DNA of 43,866 bases from a bacterium (GTDB lineage: Bacteria > Auribacterota > UBA3054): assembly GCA_017649705.1 (NCBI GenBank), contig JAGCGH010000095.1, positions 1 through 43,866 on the forward strand, given 5' to 3'. Both the position numbers and the translations under genes were made by a program. The notes beneath the pieces are model-generated. The model searched no databases and was not told the DNA's origin. It saw only the letters and a program-made list of their open reading frames with translations. The first letter of the stretch is position 1; each line of letters opens with the position of its first letter. Below, one piece after another: positions 1 through 8,866 of the stretch.

Positions 1-75
1 ATCGACACCACGAAGTGCATCAAGTGCGGCGCTTGTATGGATAACTGCAAATTCGGCGCTATCAGCAAGAAATAA
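1..75 (+). CDS. C-terminal end of a HydB/NuoF-like hydrogenase subunit (partial)
   Basis: Only the last 24 codons are in the window, ending in TAA. They carry one complete [4Fe-4S] motif, C-x2-C-x2-C-x3-C (codons 6, 9, 12 and 16 of the visible part), followed by a short lysine-rich end. HydB subunits of electron-bifurcating [FeFe] hydrogenases, and related NuoF-like NADH-binding subunits, end in such a ferredoxin-like domain. The next gene, 12 bases downstream, is hydA, which supports this identity. The FMN and NADH sites lie outside the window, so the exact subunit cannot be confirmed and another ferredoxin-domain protein remains possible. Confidence 0.7.
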   Translation: MDTTKCIKCGACMDNCKFGAISKK

Positions 76-87
76 GGGAGAAATACT

Positions 88-1842
88 ATGGAAAATGTAA
101 ATGTCAAAATAAACGGTAAAGATTACAGCGTGCCCGCCGGCTCCACCATTCTGGAAGCCTGCCGCATCGCCGGAGTGGAGATCCCGACTCTCTGCTACCT
201 GAAAGGCATCAACGAGATCGGCGCCTGCAGAATGTGCGTGGTGGAAGTGAAAAAAGCCCGCACCCTCGTGGCCGCCTGCGTCTACCCTGTCAACGAGGGC
301 ATCGAGATCACCACCAATTCAGCGCGCGTTCTGGAAGCGAGGAAGAAGACCCTGTCTTTGATCCTCTCCAACCATGACCGCAAGTGCCTCTCCTGCGTCC
401 GCAGCAGCAAATGCGAACTGCAGACTCTGGCCCACGACATGGGCGTCGAGGACGAGGGCTACTACGACGGCGTGAGAAGCGAGTCCGAAGAGGACATCTC
501 CGCCGCGCACATGATCCGCGACAACAACAAGTGCATCCTCTGCCGCCGCTGCACGGCCGTCTGCGAAAAGATCCAGGCTGTGGGCGTCATCGGCGCCAAC
601 GGCCGCGGCTTCAAGACCAGGATCACCTCCCCCTTCGAAATGGGATTAGGTGAAACGAGCTGCGTCTGCTGCGGACAGTGCATCGCCGTCTGCCCGGTGG
701 GCGCCCTGAAGGAAAAGGACTACACCGAGGAAGTGCAGAAAGCCATCAACGATCCCGAGAAATTCGTGGTCGTGCAGACCGCCCCGGCTGTCAGAGCCGC
801 CCTGGGCGAGGAATTCGGATACCCCATGGGCACTCCGGTGGAAGGCAAGATGGCGGCCGCTCTGCGCCGCATGGGCTTTGACAAAGTCTTCGACACGAAC
901 TTCTCCGCCGACCTTACCATCATGGAAGAAGCCAACGAGTTCGTGGAAAGAGTCAAGAACGGCGGCAAGCTGCCCCTTATCACCTCCTGCTCCCCCGGCT
1001 GGATCAAGTTCTGCGAACATTACTTCCCCGAACTGACGGAGAACCTCTCCTCCTGCAAATCCCCGCAGCAGATGTTCGGTGCGACCTTGAAGACCTACTA
1101 CGCGCAGAAGATGGGCATCGATCCCAAGAAGATCGTCTCCGTCTCCATCATGCCCTGCACGGCCAAGAAGTTCGAGATCGGCCGCGACGACCAGTCCGCC
1201 GCCGGCCCCGGCATCCCGGACCTCGACTACAGCCTGACCACCCGCGAACTGGCCCGCATGATCAAGCATCACGGCATCAAGTTCCGCGAACTGCCCGACG
1301 AGGGCTTCGATGATCCTCTGGGCGAAGGCACCGGCGCGGCCGTCATCTTCGGCGCCACCGGCGGCGTTATGGAAGCGGCTCTCCGCACCGCGGTGGAATG
1401 GATCACCGGAAAAGAACTGCAGAGCGTCGACTTCAAAGAAGTCCGCGGCACCCAGGGCATCAAGGAAGCCACTTACAACGTGGCCGGCATGGATGTCAAG
1501 GTCGCCGTGGCCAGCGGCCTTGCCAACGCCAAGGAACTCTTGACGAAGGTCAGAAACGGCGAAGCGGATTACCACTTCATCGAGATCATGGCCTGCCCCG
1601 GCGGCTGCGTCAACGGCGGCGGCCAGCCCCAGGTCCACGCCTCCATAAGAAATACCGTGGACATCAGGGCTGAACGCGCCAAAGCGCTCTATCAGCTGGA
1701 CAGCGAGAACACGATCCGCAAATCCCACGAGAATCCCAGCATCAAGAAGATCTACGCTGAATTCTACGAGAAGCCGGGCAGCCACAAGGCTCACGAGTGC
1801 CTGCACACGACTTACGTGAAACGCGGGATGTACAAGAAATAA
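88..1842 (+). CDS. hydA: [FeFe] hydrogenase catalytic subunit, NADH/ferredoxin-linked type
   Basis: This cytoplasmic enzyme interconverts protons and H2 at an H-cluster. The domains are in order: a plant-type [2Fe-2S] domain (Cys36, 47, 50, 64); a His/Cys-ligated [4Fe-4S] site (His96, Cys100, 103, 109); two [4Fe-4S] sites (Cys149, 152, 155, 159 and Cys192, 195, 198, 202); then the H-cluster domain. All three H-cluster signatures are intact: TSCSPGW at 299-305, MPCTAKK at 355-361 and MACPGGCVNGG at 501-511. At 584 residues it has the modular size of HydA in trimeric HydABC enzymes but lacks an extra C-terminal [2Fe-2S] domain. The ATG has a GGGAG-type ribosome site and follows the HydB-like end by 12 bases, so the two are cotranscribed. 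HydE, HydF and HydG maturases are not in this window. Confidence 0.95.
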   Translation: MENVNVKINGKDYSVPAGSTILEACRIAGVEIPTLCYLKGINEIGACRMCVVEVKKARTLVAACVYPVNEGIEITTNSARVLEARKKTLSLILSNHDRKCLSCVRSSKCELQTLAHDMGVEDEGYYDGVRSESEEDISAAHMIRDNNKCILCRRCTAVCEKIQAVGVIGANGRGFKTRITSPFEMGLGETSCVCCGQCIAVCPVGALKEKDYTEEVQKAINDPEKFVVVQTAPAVRAALGEEFGYPMGTPVEGKMAAALRRMGFDKVFDTNFSADLTIMEEANEFVERVKNGGKLPLITSCSPGWIKFCEHYFPELTENLSSCKSPQQMFGATLKTYYAQKMGIDPKKIVSVSIMPCTAKKFEIGRDDQSAAGPGIPDLDYSLTTRELARMIKHHGIKFRELPDEGFDDPLGEGTGAAVIFGATGGVMEAALRTAVEWITGKELQSVDFKEVRGTQGIKEATYNVAGMDVKVAVASGLANAKELLTKVRNGEADYHFIEIMACPGGCVNGGGQPQVHASIRNTVDIRAERAKALYQLDSENTIRKSHENPSIKKIYAEFYEKPGSHKAHECLHTTYVKRGMYKK

Positions 1843-1870
1843 ACTTGTTTCTTGAAGGCGAAAAAAAAGA

Positions 1871-1898
1871 CCCGCGGCGAAAGCCGCGGGCCTTTTTT
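1871..1898. terminator. Bidirectional intrinsic terminator after hydA
   Basis: A perfect 8-bp GC-rich stem (1871-1878 with 1883-1890) closes a GAAA tetraloop. It is followed by six T on the plus strand and preceded by a run of A, so it can stop hydA transcripts from the left and the convergent GH110-like gene from the right. Confidence 0.9.
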
Positions 1899-1914
1899 AT
1901 CGCTGATCTTCAGG

Positions 1915-3612
1915 TCAGTTCTGCTGCACCACCTTTTCGGCGTGCTTTATCCTGACGGGATTCTTCGTTTTGGCTGAGAAGATGTTGTGGCGCAGCATGA
2001 CGTTCTTGGCGTAGGAGACGACGACGTCCGGCTGGTCGAGCTCCGACTCGAAAATGTTGTTTTCTATGAGGATGTTGTCGTGCACGCGGGACTTCTCGTT
2101 GCCGTCGCAGTTGATGCAGATCCCGGTGCAGCCGCCTCCGTAGCCGCAGCGGATGAAGCGGTTGCCCCTTATCACGACGTTCTCAGAGCCCGGGCCTTCG
2201 CCCCAGCCTTTCTCGACGCCGATGTGAATGGCGTACAAGGTCGTCTCCATGATGGTGCAGTTCTCTATGAGAACGTTCCTGGTCTTGATGAGAATGCCCC
2301 TGGCGCGGTGCGACATGATGGAGCAGCCGCGCATCCTGAGGCTCGGCATCCTGGAAGCGTTGATGCAGGCGTACTTCTCAAGATGATTGGGAAGCGGTGT
2401 GTCGAAAGTCACTTTGCTTCTCAGATTCTTCACGTCCTTTTCGACTTTCACGACCTTCATGGTGGTAAGCACGTTCATGGTCTCGTAATCCACGATCTCC
2501 ATGATGTCGCCGACTTCCGGAGCGTCCAGGACCAGGGCATGGGTCATGGCTTTCACTTTGAGGACCGCGCTTGAGTCGTCCCCATCGACCGGCAGCATCG
2601 TGTAGTAGAAGTTATGCAGGTTGGTGGCGTCGTCGCCCTGGTTGGCGAACATGCAGTTCTCGAAATCGATGATGCCGGAGCAGTTGGTGAAGTGTGTGGC
2701 GTCCGTGTTGGTAGAGAGCTTCTTCCCGGGGAGAGGCACCACTCTTAATCCCTGCATGAAGATGTTCCTCGTCTTATTGCCGACTATGCCCATGCCGGGT
2801 TGGCAGAAGATCGTCACGTCCTTTAGGGTTATGTCCTCGCACTCGTTCATAAGGATGGCCGGACGGAAGTGCAATGAGTGGTTGAAGATCACGATATAGC
2901 CTTTGTAGTGGCTGGGCAGCGAACTGTGCACGCGGAAGGTGCCGTCGGAGAGGACTTCATTATTCCTTTGGTAATAATCCTGGTTGGGCTCCAGGCGTTC
3001 CCTGACGGGATCCCAGTAAGAGATCCGGGACAGCGCGGCGCCCTCGGTCAGAGGAGTATCTTCGTCCAGCTTAACGTCGTAGTAGTCTTTTTCGACTTTC
3101 GTTATTACGCCCTGGGTGAAAGGCAGCCTTTTGTACGAGATGTTAAGGCCTTCTATGCAGACGTTCTTTGAGCCTTCCAAAGTCACCGGTTCCATGAAGC
3201 CTTCGCAGAGGATCGTGACGCCTTTGGCGCTCACCTTGACGTTTTTAAGGCCGCGCATGTCCAGCCCCGTGACGTAGGGGAAATAGAACTGGAAGATGGT
3301 TCCTTCGTCCTGGCTTTTGTCCTTCAAAGACATGACGGCGTCTCTTAGCTTTATGGCCTCGGGGTCGCTGATAAGATAGACGCCCGGGTCTATCACGAGC
3401 TCGCAGTTCCCTTTCGCCCTGCAGGCGTCAAGGGCGGCCTGGAAAGCGTCTTTGGCATTGGCGCTCCCGTCCTTCACGGGGCCGTAGTCGCTTAGTTTTA
3501 TTTGTGCAAGAGGCATATTTTTTCCTTTTGATTTAAGGTTGGTTTTCGCGAACATATTGGATGAGCAGCCCAGGGCGAGAAAGGCCAGGGATAAGAGGAA
3601 AAATTTTTTCAT
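1915..3612 (-). CDS. GH110-like right-handed beta-helix lipoprotein, putative alpha-1,3-galactosidase
   Basis: From the ATG at 3612 the protein is 565 residues with a lipoprotein signal: KK, a hydrophobic stretch, then the lipobox ALGC with Cys16. An in-frame GTG at 3648 would add 12 residues, but it lies upstream of the predicted transcription start, so I chose 3612. The mature part is a series of short beta-strand turns typical of right-handed parallel beta-helices. Around residues 313-330 a DATHF segment is followed by a GQGDDATNLH segment with adjacent Asp327 and Asp328. This resembles the active-site region of GH110 alpha-1,3-galactosidases, which remove terminal galactose from blood-group-B and related host glycans. 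Family assignment rests on remembered motifs; another beta-helix carbohydrate enzyme is possible. It probably acts on the outer membrane. The gene is monocistronic and shares a terminator with hydA. Confidence 0.65.
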   Translation of the reverse strand: MKKFFLLSLAFLALGCSSNMFAKTNLKSKGKNMPLAQIKLSDYGPVKDGSANAKDAFQAALDACRAKGNCELVIDPGVYLISDPEAIKLRDAVMSLKDKSQDEGTIFQFYFPYVTGLDMRGLKNVKVSAKGVTILCEGFMEPVTLEGSKNVCIEGLNISYKRLPFTQGVITKVEKDYYDVKLDEDTPLTEGAALSRISYWDPVRERLEPNQDYYQRNNEVLSDGTFRVHSSLPSHYKGYIVIFNHSLHFRPAILMNECEDITLKDVTIFCQPGMGIVGNKTRNIFMQGLRVVPLPGKKLSTNTDATHFTNCSGIIDFENCMFANQGDDATNLHNFYYTMLPVDGDDSSAVLKVKAMTHALVLDAPEVGDIMEIVDYETMNVLTTMKVVKVEKDVKNLRSKVTFDTPLPNHLEKYACINASRMPSLRMRGCSIMSHRARGILIKTRNVLIENCTIMETTLYAIHIGVEKGWGEGPGSENVVIRGNRFIRCGYGGGCTGICINCDGNEKSRVHDNILIENNIFESELDQPDVVVSYAKNVMLRHNIFSAKTKNPVRIKHAEKVVQQN

Positions 3613-3649
3613 AGGCGTTGGCAAAGTCGGATTAACAATTGTTTTCACT

Positions 3650-3658
3650 ATTATAACA
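3650..3658 (-). promoter_or_regulatory. Extended -10 promoter for the GH110-like gene
   Basis: On the minus strand the sequence is TGT followed by a perfect TATAAT (hexamer at 3650-3655). I see no good -35 hexamer at the usual distance. Transcription would start near 3643, about 30 bases before the chosen ATG and just past the alternative GTG at 3648. Confidence 0.6.
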
Positions 3659-3700
3659 AAGGACGGAACCTTGCCGCCATGCCATATTAAAACAGAGTAA

Positions 3701-3709
3701 TGATATAAT
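3701..3709 (+). promoter_or_regulatory. Extended -10 promoter directly before the MazG-like gene
   Basis: TGA followed by a perfect TATAAT (3704-3709). The ATG at 3717 begins only seven bases after the hexamer, so the transcript should start at or next to the start codon and be leaderless. It faces away from the minus-strand promoter at 3650-3658. Confidence 0.65.
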
Positions 3710-3716
3710 TAAGGAT

Positions 3717-4256
3717 ATGAATGAACCGTTAAAGGATTTGGGATTCTGGTCATCCTATCCTTCTCTGTACGAGAAAGCCGCCAGGATCCAAAAGGAATGC
3801 TTCCCCTATTCCCCCGAGGAGAAGGGCGCGCTTTTTTACGCCCTGGAAGTCTGCGGGGAGGTTGGAGAACTCCTGAACGTCTGCAAAAAGATAATCAGGA
3901 CCTCCGATCGGGAAAAAGCATCCTCCCTCCGTCTGAAGGCTTTCCCGGAAGAAGCCGCCGACTGCGCCATCGCTCTTTCCATGCTGTCCCAGGCCGAAGG
4001 CCTAATGCCCCGGGAGACGGAATACGCGTTCCCCGTGGAGGACGGCGGTTTTCATCCCCTGCTGATAGCCCTGGCGGAAGCCGCCTCCGGCCTTTACGCC
4101 GCCGCCTGGAAGAACGCGGTGACCGCGGAGGGCATCTCCTCCGCCCTGTCCGTTCTTTATGCCCTTTCAAGAGTCATGAATTGCGACCTGGCGGGAGCCG
4201 TTAACGAAAAACTTGACAAGATCGCCGTAAGAGCGTTGGAAAAACACTATGATTAA
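3717..4256 (+). CDS. MazG-like nucleotide pyrophosphohydrolase
   Basis: This 179-residue cytoplasmic protein has the metal-binding pattern of MazG-type all-alpha NTP pyrophosphatases: Glu48-x-x-Glu51 in a helix, then Glu79-x-x-Asp82, separated by 27 residues. Such enzymes hydrolyse NTPs or dNTPs to monophosphates and pyrophosphate, often as house-cleaning of abnormal nucleotides. About 90 residues follow the core; they are alpha-helical in composition and could be a second degenerate MazG-like repeat, but no catalytic pattern is visible there. The ATG sits directly behind an extended -10, implying a leaderless mRNA. The stop overlaps the next gene by 8 bases, suggesting coupled translation. 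The substrate cannot be told from the sequence. Confidence 0.7.
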   Translation: MNEPLKDLGFWSSYPSLYEKAARIQKECFPYSPEEKGALFYALEVCGEVGELLNVCKKIIRTSDREKASSLRLKAFPEEAADCAIALSMLSQAEGLMPRETEYAFPVEDGGFHPLLIALAEAASGLYAAAWKNAVTAEGISSALSVLYALSRVMNCDLAGAVNEKLDKIAVRALEKHYD

Positions 4257-6318
4257 AAGATCTCTTCTCATTTTGGCATCGCTTTCCTGCCTTTTCGCCT
4301 TTTCATTGGAATCTCTTCCCAAGCAGCCTCAAAGGGACGATTTTCTGGAAGCCTACCGCATGGCCCTCGCCATCTACGGCGTCAACGCTTCCTACGAAGA
4401 ACTGGCCTGCCTGAACGCGCTGCCCTTCACGCCGCTCAGGAAAAGCGACACCGTCTGCGGACGCAACGCCGACCTCCCCTACTCCTGCGAATACAATGTG
4501 CAGCGCCTCAACAATTTCTACCGTCTGAGGAACGAGGAGAGGATCTTCCCGCCGAAAGACCAGTTCTCCGCTTCCAAAAGGACGGAATACCGCAAGCTAA
4601 TAGCGGATTCCCAAAAGGAGGGCGTCTCGGCCATCCAGTTCGCCAAGCTCCCGGGCCTCATTTCCCCCTGCTGGCATTTTGTGGAGCCCGGCACCGGCCT
4701 TACCATCAGGGCGACATATCAGGGAAGAGTCTTCAACTTTTCCGGCGTTCCTGAAAAAGTCTGGCTTTTGAAGAGATCCTCCCGCCCGGCTTCCGAAGAG
4801 ACTCCCCAGATCTTCATCTGGGAAAACATCGGAAAGCTCATCAACGGCACCACCACCGTGCCGTTTTTGTCCTGCGGCGTCAACATGCTGCGGGAAATGG
4901 CGGACAATTCCTACGCCGTGCCCTGGTGCCCGGAATGCCAGTCCCCTTTCAACAACTGCATCTACAAGCATCTTCTGCGCTGGCAGTTCGACGCCTCCCA
5001 GGGACTTAAGCTTTTCCCCTGGATGTACCAGCTCTGCTCCAACGAGGAGGAGAAAGCCCTCATTTCCCACGCGGAGCACGAATACCGCTCCTATTGTGAA
5101 CTTTTCGCTTCTATTTTGAACGATCCCAACTGGGAACACCTGCAGAACGACCCGGCCCGCCAGAGTCTTCTGGGCGAAAAGATCCGCTCTCTCACCGTCC
5201 CCCTCATGAGCTGTGCGGAATGCTTCTTCTCCCTTTCCAACAAAAGGAATTCCCTCAGCCAGGAATACTTCTCCCCCACCAAGCGCACCCAGCAGGTCTC
5301 CGACAAACTGGCCAACACCATGGTGGAGATGAACATTGAATCGCGCTACGAAGGCTCCCTGGCCTTCTCGCTTATAATGGCCGCCCAGCTCTCCGGCTGC
5401 GACCGCCCGGCCTTTGTGGTGCGCTCCATCGCCGGACTTCCGGCGAGGCTGGCCCTCAGGACCAACGACTGGCATTTCTGCCGCGAGATCAACGAAGGGA
5501 CGGATCTCAGCGCCGCCCTGGCGGAAGCCGCCGGCTTCAAGGTCCGCTACCTTACGAGTCAGGTCAGCGATCCCGACGCCGCGGGATCGGACGGGGTCGT
5601 GAAACGCGTTTACGACGCGGCGGTAAGGAAAATAATCGATAACATCAGTTTGAAACGCAAGGCCGTGGTTGGCTCCAACCTTAACCGTTCCGGCTTCTGG
5701 GGCGTCATTGCGGGCTATACCGACAACGGCTTCACCTGGCGCGGCCGCACCGCTTCCGACACCAGGCCGCAGCTTTCCGAGTTCACCACCCTTCCCGCAA
5801 ACATCATTCTCATCGACAAGGCCATGCCCAAGCCCTCCTTTGAAGACGACGTGTCCCTCGCCCTCAGCCGCTGGCTGAAATTCATCAAGGGCTCCTCCGG
5901 GCAGGGCGTCCTAACGGGTCTGCAGCTTTGGGATTACTGGATGAGGAACGTGTCCGAGTGGTCGCTGGAAGCCAATTATCCCTCCCCGGAAAAGGCTGCG
6001 GCCAACCGCAGCCTCTGGAACACCTTCATAGACAGCCGCAGCGACGCCTTGCTTTTCGTGAATCATCTCATCAAAGCCGTCCCCTCCTGCTCCATCCCCA
6101 TGGCGGAAGTTAAAGACATATTGGAAAGGGAGCAGACCATCATGCGCAGCGCTTTCAACAACGGCTACGTCCTGGGTCACGACGGCTCCCGCTTCCTGCC
6201 TCCGGATTACCGCCTGGAGCTTCTTCCAAGGCAGCTGGACGCCATGCGCCAGGTAAGGGAATTGGAAAAGCAGCTCATCCCGCACCTGGAGATGGCTCAG
6301 CAGAACCTGCGGCTTTGA
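4249..6318 (+). CDS. Large secreted protein of unknown function
   Basis: I do not recognise this 689-residue protein. It opens with a signal peptide (MIKRS, then about 15 hydrophobic residues; no lipobox Cys), so it is probably periplasmic or secreted. A Cys-rich patch at about 227-237 (CPEC, then Cys237) could bind metal or form disulfides. A segment around 365-410 (GCDRPAFVVRSIAGLPARLA) and one around 480-505 (GFWGVIAGYTDNGFTWRGRT) recall papain-like, transglutaminase or C39-type folds, but I cannot assign a catalytic Cys-His pair. The C-terminal 130 residues are helical and charged. It overlaps the MazG-like gene by 8 bases and so is translated from the same mRNA. The next gene converges only 16 bases downstream with no hairpin between them. 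Confidence 0.75.
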   Translation: MIKRSLLILASLSCLFAFSLESLPKQPQRDDFLEAYRMALAIYGVNASYEELACLNALPFTPLRKSDTVCGRNADLPYSCEYNVQRLNNFYRLRNEERIFPPKDQFSASKRTEYRKLIADSQKEGVSAIQFAKLPGLISPCWHFVEPGTGLTIRATYQGRVFNFSGVPEKVWLLKRSSRPASEETPQIFIWENIGKLINGTTTVPFLSCGVNMLREMADNSYAVPWCPECQSPFNNCIYKHLLRWQFDASQGLKLFPWMYQLCSNEEEKALISHAEHEYRSYCELFASILNDPNWEHLQNDPARQSLLGEKIRSLTVPLMSCAECFFSLSNKRNSLSQEYFSPTKRTQQVSDKLANTMVEMNIESRYEGSLAFSLIMAAQLSGCDRPAFVVRSIAGLPARLALRTNDWHFCREINEGTDLSAALAEAAGFKVRYLTSQVSDPDAAGSDGVVKRVYDAAVRKIIDNISLKRKAVVGSNLNRSGFWGVIAGYTDNGFTWRGRTASDTRPQLSEFTTLPANIILIDKAMPKPSFEDDVSLALSRWLKFIKGSSGQGVLTGLQLWDYWMRNVSEWSLEANYPSPEKAAANRSLWNTFIDSRSDALLFVNHLIKAVPSCSIPMAEVKDILEREQTIMRSAFNNGYVLGHDGSRFLPPDYRLELLPRQLDAMRQVRELEKQLIPHLEMAQQNLRL

Positions 6319-6334
6319 GATCCGAATAAGATCT

Positions 6335-7564
6335 TCACTTTGTTTTCCAAAGCAGGGCCGCGAGTATCATAAGTTCGCCGCAAACAAGGCCCGCAGCGGC
6401 CCCGAGAGCGCCCTTTGAAAGGACGAGGAAGGAAGTTATGCCCACGCTGGCGGAAACCGCCAGAATAAGCGGCAGGAGGAGTTTTCCGGCCTTTCCCCTC
6501 ACCAGGGCGTACTGCCAGGCCAGGACTCTCAAGGGCACCAGCGCCATCTGAAAGACACCCGCCCGCATGACCATGGCGCCATCCCTGTAGGAAGCTTTGA
6601 ACAAAACCGAGTAGATGAGATCCGAGGAGAAATAACCGGCCAAAGCCATTGCGAGGCCGAGGACCAATGCCGCCCACCTGGCTTTTCCGTAGGACTCCCT
6701 GGCTTTCTCAGGATTTTCCTTCTGCTGTTTGCTGAAACGGGCCAGGAAGACGAAGCCTCCCAGATTCGCGAAAGTGACCGCCGTGTAGATGAGCCGGAAG
6801 GATGAGGCGTAAAGCCCGGCTTCCTCGTCCCCTCTCAAAAAGAAGACCAGGAACTGGGGGGCGTTCTCATGCAAAAGCAAAAGCGCGGTAAGCGCCGTCA
6901 GCAGCAGGACCGGCTTCAGATCGATCGCGGGAGCGGAGACCGAGGGATCGCCTTTTTTGTTGTAGCGGAGGAAAAGGCACAGGAAAAGGAAAATGTTTTC
7001 CGCCGCGATGGCCAAGGTGAAGGCGCCGGCGGCAAAATAAAGATCGGCCGGCCCCTTTACCAGAAGGAAAAGCAGCGCAAGATAAAAGATCCTGCCGCCC
7101 ACGAAATAAGCGGCAATGGGGCCGGGCCATTCCAGGCCGTAGAAAAGGTTGACGGAATAGACTTGCTGGGGCAGGAAGCTCAAGCCGAAGAGAACAAGCG
7201 CGAAGCCCATCTCCCTGTGTCCTTTTCCCATGAACAGGGCGAATGCCGCCGTCAAAACGACCGCCAGGTTGACAAGACGCCGGCGGCAGGAGAAAAGCTT
7301 TTTGGAAAAGGCCCAGGTATTTTCCGGGACCAACGAGGCGCTTTCCCTGGTCACCAGGGTGTCAAGCCCGGTGAAGAGCGCCAGGCTGATGTAATTGACC
7401 ACGGCAAAAGCCGTGCTGAAGATCCCGAAGCCCTCCACTTCCAGCGCGTTGGCCAGATAAATGGTAGCGGCGAACATCATGACCTTGGAAAGGAGGTTGC
7501 CTCCCCAAACGAAGGCCAGCTCCTTCAAGGGCCAGCGCGCGCCATTTGCTTCCGGGCCGGGCAT
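6335..7564 (-). CDS. Polysaccharide flippase (Wzx/MATE-like), first copy
   Basis: This 409-residue integral membrane protein has roughly 11-12 hydrophobic helices and the N-terminal pattern of oligosaccharide flippases: a short hydrophilic start, a GGNLLSKVM segment, and an EGFGIFSTAFAVVNY-type second helix. Such proteins move undecaprenyl-linked oligosaccharides across the inner membrane for O-antigen or capsule assembly. It is the last gene of a minus-strand operon, 6 bases after the nucleotide-sugar dehydrogenase, so the glycan it exports may contain uronic acid or xylose. It is at the short end for the family. Teichuronic or exopolysaccharide export is also possible. Confidence 0.8.
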   Translation of the reverse strand: MPGPEANGARWPLKELAFVWGGNLLSKVMMFAATIYLANALEVEGFGIFSTAFAVVNYISLALFTGLDTLVTRESASLVPENTWAFSKKLFSCRRRLVNLAVVLTAAFALFMGKGHREMGFALVLFGLSFLPQQVYSVNLFYGLEWPGPIAAYFVGGRIFYLALLFLLVKGPADLYFAAGAFTLAIAAENIFLFLCLFLRYNKKGDPSVSAPAIDLKPVLLLTALTALLLLHENAPQFLVFFLRGDEEAGLYASSFRLIYTAVTFANLGGFVFLARFSKQQKENPEKARESYGKARWAALVLGLAMALAGYFSSDLIYSVLFKASYRDGAMVMRAGVFQMALVPLRVLAWQYALVRGKAGKLLLPLILAVSASVGITSFLVLSKGALGAAAGLVCGELMILAALLWKTK

Positions 7565-7570
7565 AAATTT

Positions 7571-8866
7571 TTAGAGCGTCACGATGTTTGTGCGATCCTT
7601 CACGTTCTTGGCGGCGTTCCTGGTGTCCACGATAAGCTTGGCGCTCTTCGCGATCTCTTCGTAATCAAAGCAGGAATGGTCCGTCAGGATCACCAGGCAG
7701 TCGTAGGAGGCGAAGTCCGGAACGTCCACGCCGGTCACGGTCTCGTCGTTGTAGCGGAAGCTCTTGATGAAGGGATCAAAGTAGAAAAGGTCGGCGCCCT
7801 TCTGGCGGAGCCTGTCGTAGACCAGAAGCGAGGGGCTTTCCCTGAGATCGTCGATGTCCTTTTTGTAGGCCATGCCCAAAAGCAGTATTTTGGAGCCTTT
7901 GATGCTCTTTCTGTGATCGTTCAGGGCTTCTCCCACGAGGTTCACCACGTAGTCGGGCATGGCGCTGTTGATGTCGTCCGCCAGCTCGATGAAGCGGGCC
8001 TTGTAATGCAGCGTCCTGAGTTTCCAGGAAAGATACAGGGGGTCTATCGGGATGCAGTGGCCGCCGATGCCGGGTCCGGGATAGAAGGGCATGAAGCCGA
8101 AGGGCTTGCTGGAAGCGGCTTTTATGACTTCCCAGACATCGATGCCAAGGTATTTGCACATGATGGCGATCTCGTTGACAAGGCCGATATTGATGCTGCG
8201 GAAAGTGTTTTCCAGAAGCTTGGCCATTTCCGCCGCCTCGCAGGAGGACACCGGAACAATGAGAGGGATTATGCTGCTGTAAAGGGCCACCGCCAGATCA
8301 GTGCATTCCGGCGTCGCGCCGCCCACCACCTTCGGGGTGTTCAAGGTGTTGTATTTGGGGTTGCCCGGGTCCACGCGCTCCGGGGAGAAAGCCACGAAGA
8401 CGTCTTTCCCCAGTTCGAAGCCGGCTTTCTGAAGCGGCTTGATCATCAGTTCCTTGGTGCTGCCGGGATAAGTGGTGCTTTCCAAAACGAAGAGCGTGCC
8501 TTTCCTGAGATGGGGCAGGATGTAGTCCCTGGCGTTGATCATGTAGGAGACGTCGGGCTCTCCGGTCTTGGCAAGGGGCGTGGGAACGCAGATGGAGATG
8601 CAGTCCGCGTTCCTTAAGGCGGAGAAATCAGTGGTGGGAGAAAAAGCGCCCTTGTCCACCAAAGCTTTCAGCGTTTCCGACTTCACGTCGATTATGTAGC
8701 TCTCGCCGGCTTTGAGGCTCTCGACTTTCTTTTCCGAAAGGTCGACGCCGATCACTTTGTAACCCTTAGTGGCGAAGGCGCAGGCCAGCGGAAGGCCGAC
8801 GTATCCCAGGCCCACTACCGCGACTGTCGCTTCGCGGGCGATGATCTTTTCTTTCAAGCTCTTCAT
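7571..8866 (-). CDS. Nucleotide-sugar 6-dehydrogenase (UDP-Glc or UDP-GlcNAc type)
   Basis: This 431-residue NAD-dependent enzyme oxidises C6 of a UDP-hexose to the uronic acid in two steps. The N-terminal Rossmann fold shows GLGYVG at 19-24. The catalytic cysteine is Cys271 in a GIGGHCIP motif, and the C-terminal half carries the UDP-binding domain. The ESTTYPGST and PGPGIGGHC segments resemble the WbpA-type UDP-GlcNAc dehydrogenases more than classic Ugd. However, the upstream overlapping gene is UDP-glucuronate decarboxylase, which needs UDP-GlcA, so UDP-glucose is the simplest substrate from context. Start and upstream stop form an ATGA overlap, indicating tight translational coupling. 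Confidence 0.88.
   Translation of the reverse strand: MKSLKEKIIAREATVAVVGLGYVGLPLACAFATKGYKVIGVDLSEKKVESLKAGESYIIDVKSETLKALVDKGAFSPTTDFSALRNADCISICVPTPLAKTGEPDVSYMINARDYILPHLRKGTLFVLESTTYPGSTKELMIKPLQKAGFELGKDVFVAFSPERVDPGNPKYNTLNTPKVVGGATPECTDLAVALYSSIIPLIVPVSSCEAAEMAKLLENTFRSINIGLVNEIAIMCKYLGIDVWEVIKAASSKPFGFMPFYPGPGIGGHCIPIDPLYLSWKLRTLHYKARFIELADDINSAMPDYVVNLVGEALNDHRKSIKGSKILLLGMAYKKDIDDLRESPSLLVYDRLRQKGADLFYFDPFIKSFRYNDETVTGVDVPDFASYDCLVILTDHSCFDYEEIAKSAKLIVDTRNAAKNVKDRTNIVTL

Noticed and set aside
646-1806. A 386-residue open frame opposite hydA
   Set aside because: It is the antisense of a gene with all hydrogenase motifs; its composition follows codon bias of hydA and it has no promoter or ribosome site.
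6317-6334. AGATC/GATCT inverted repeat between convergent genes
   Set aside because: Only five pairs around seven bases and no T run, so it is too weak to call a terminator.
6869-8617. A 582-residue plus-strand frame across the flippase and dehydrogenase
   Set aside because: It spans two real minus-strand genes with clear family motifs, so it is a shadow of their codon use in GC-rich DNA.
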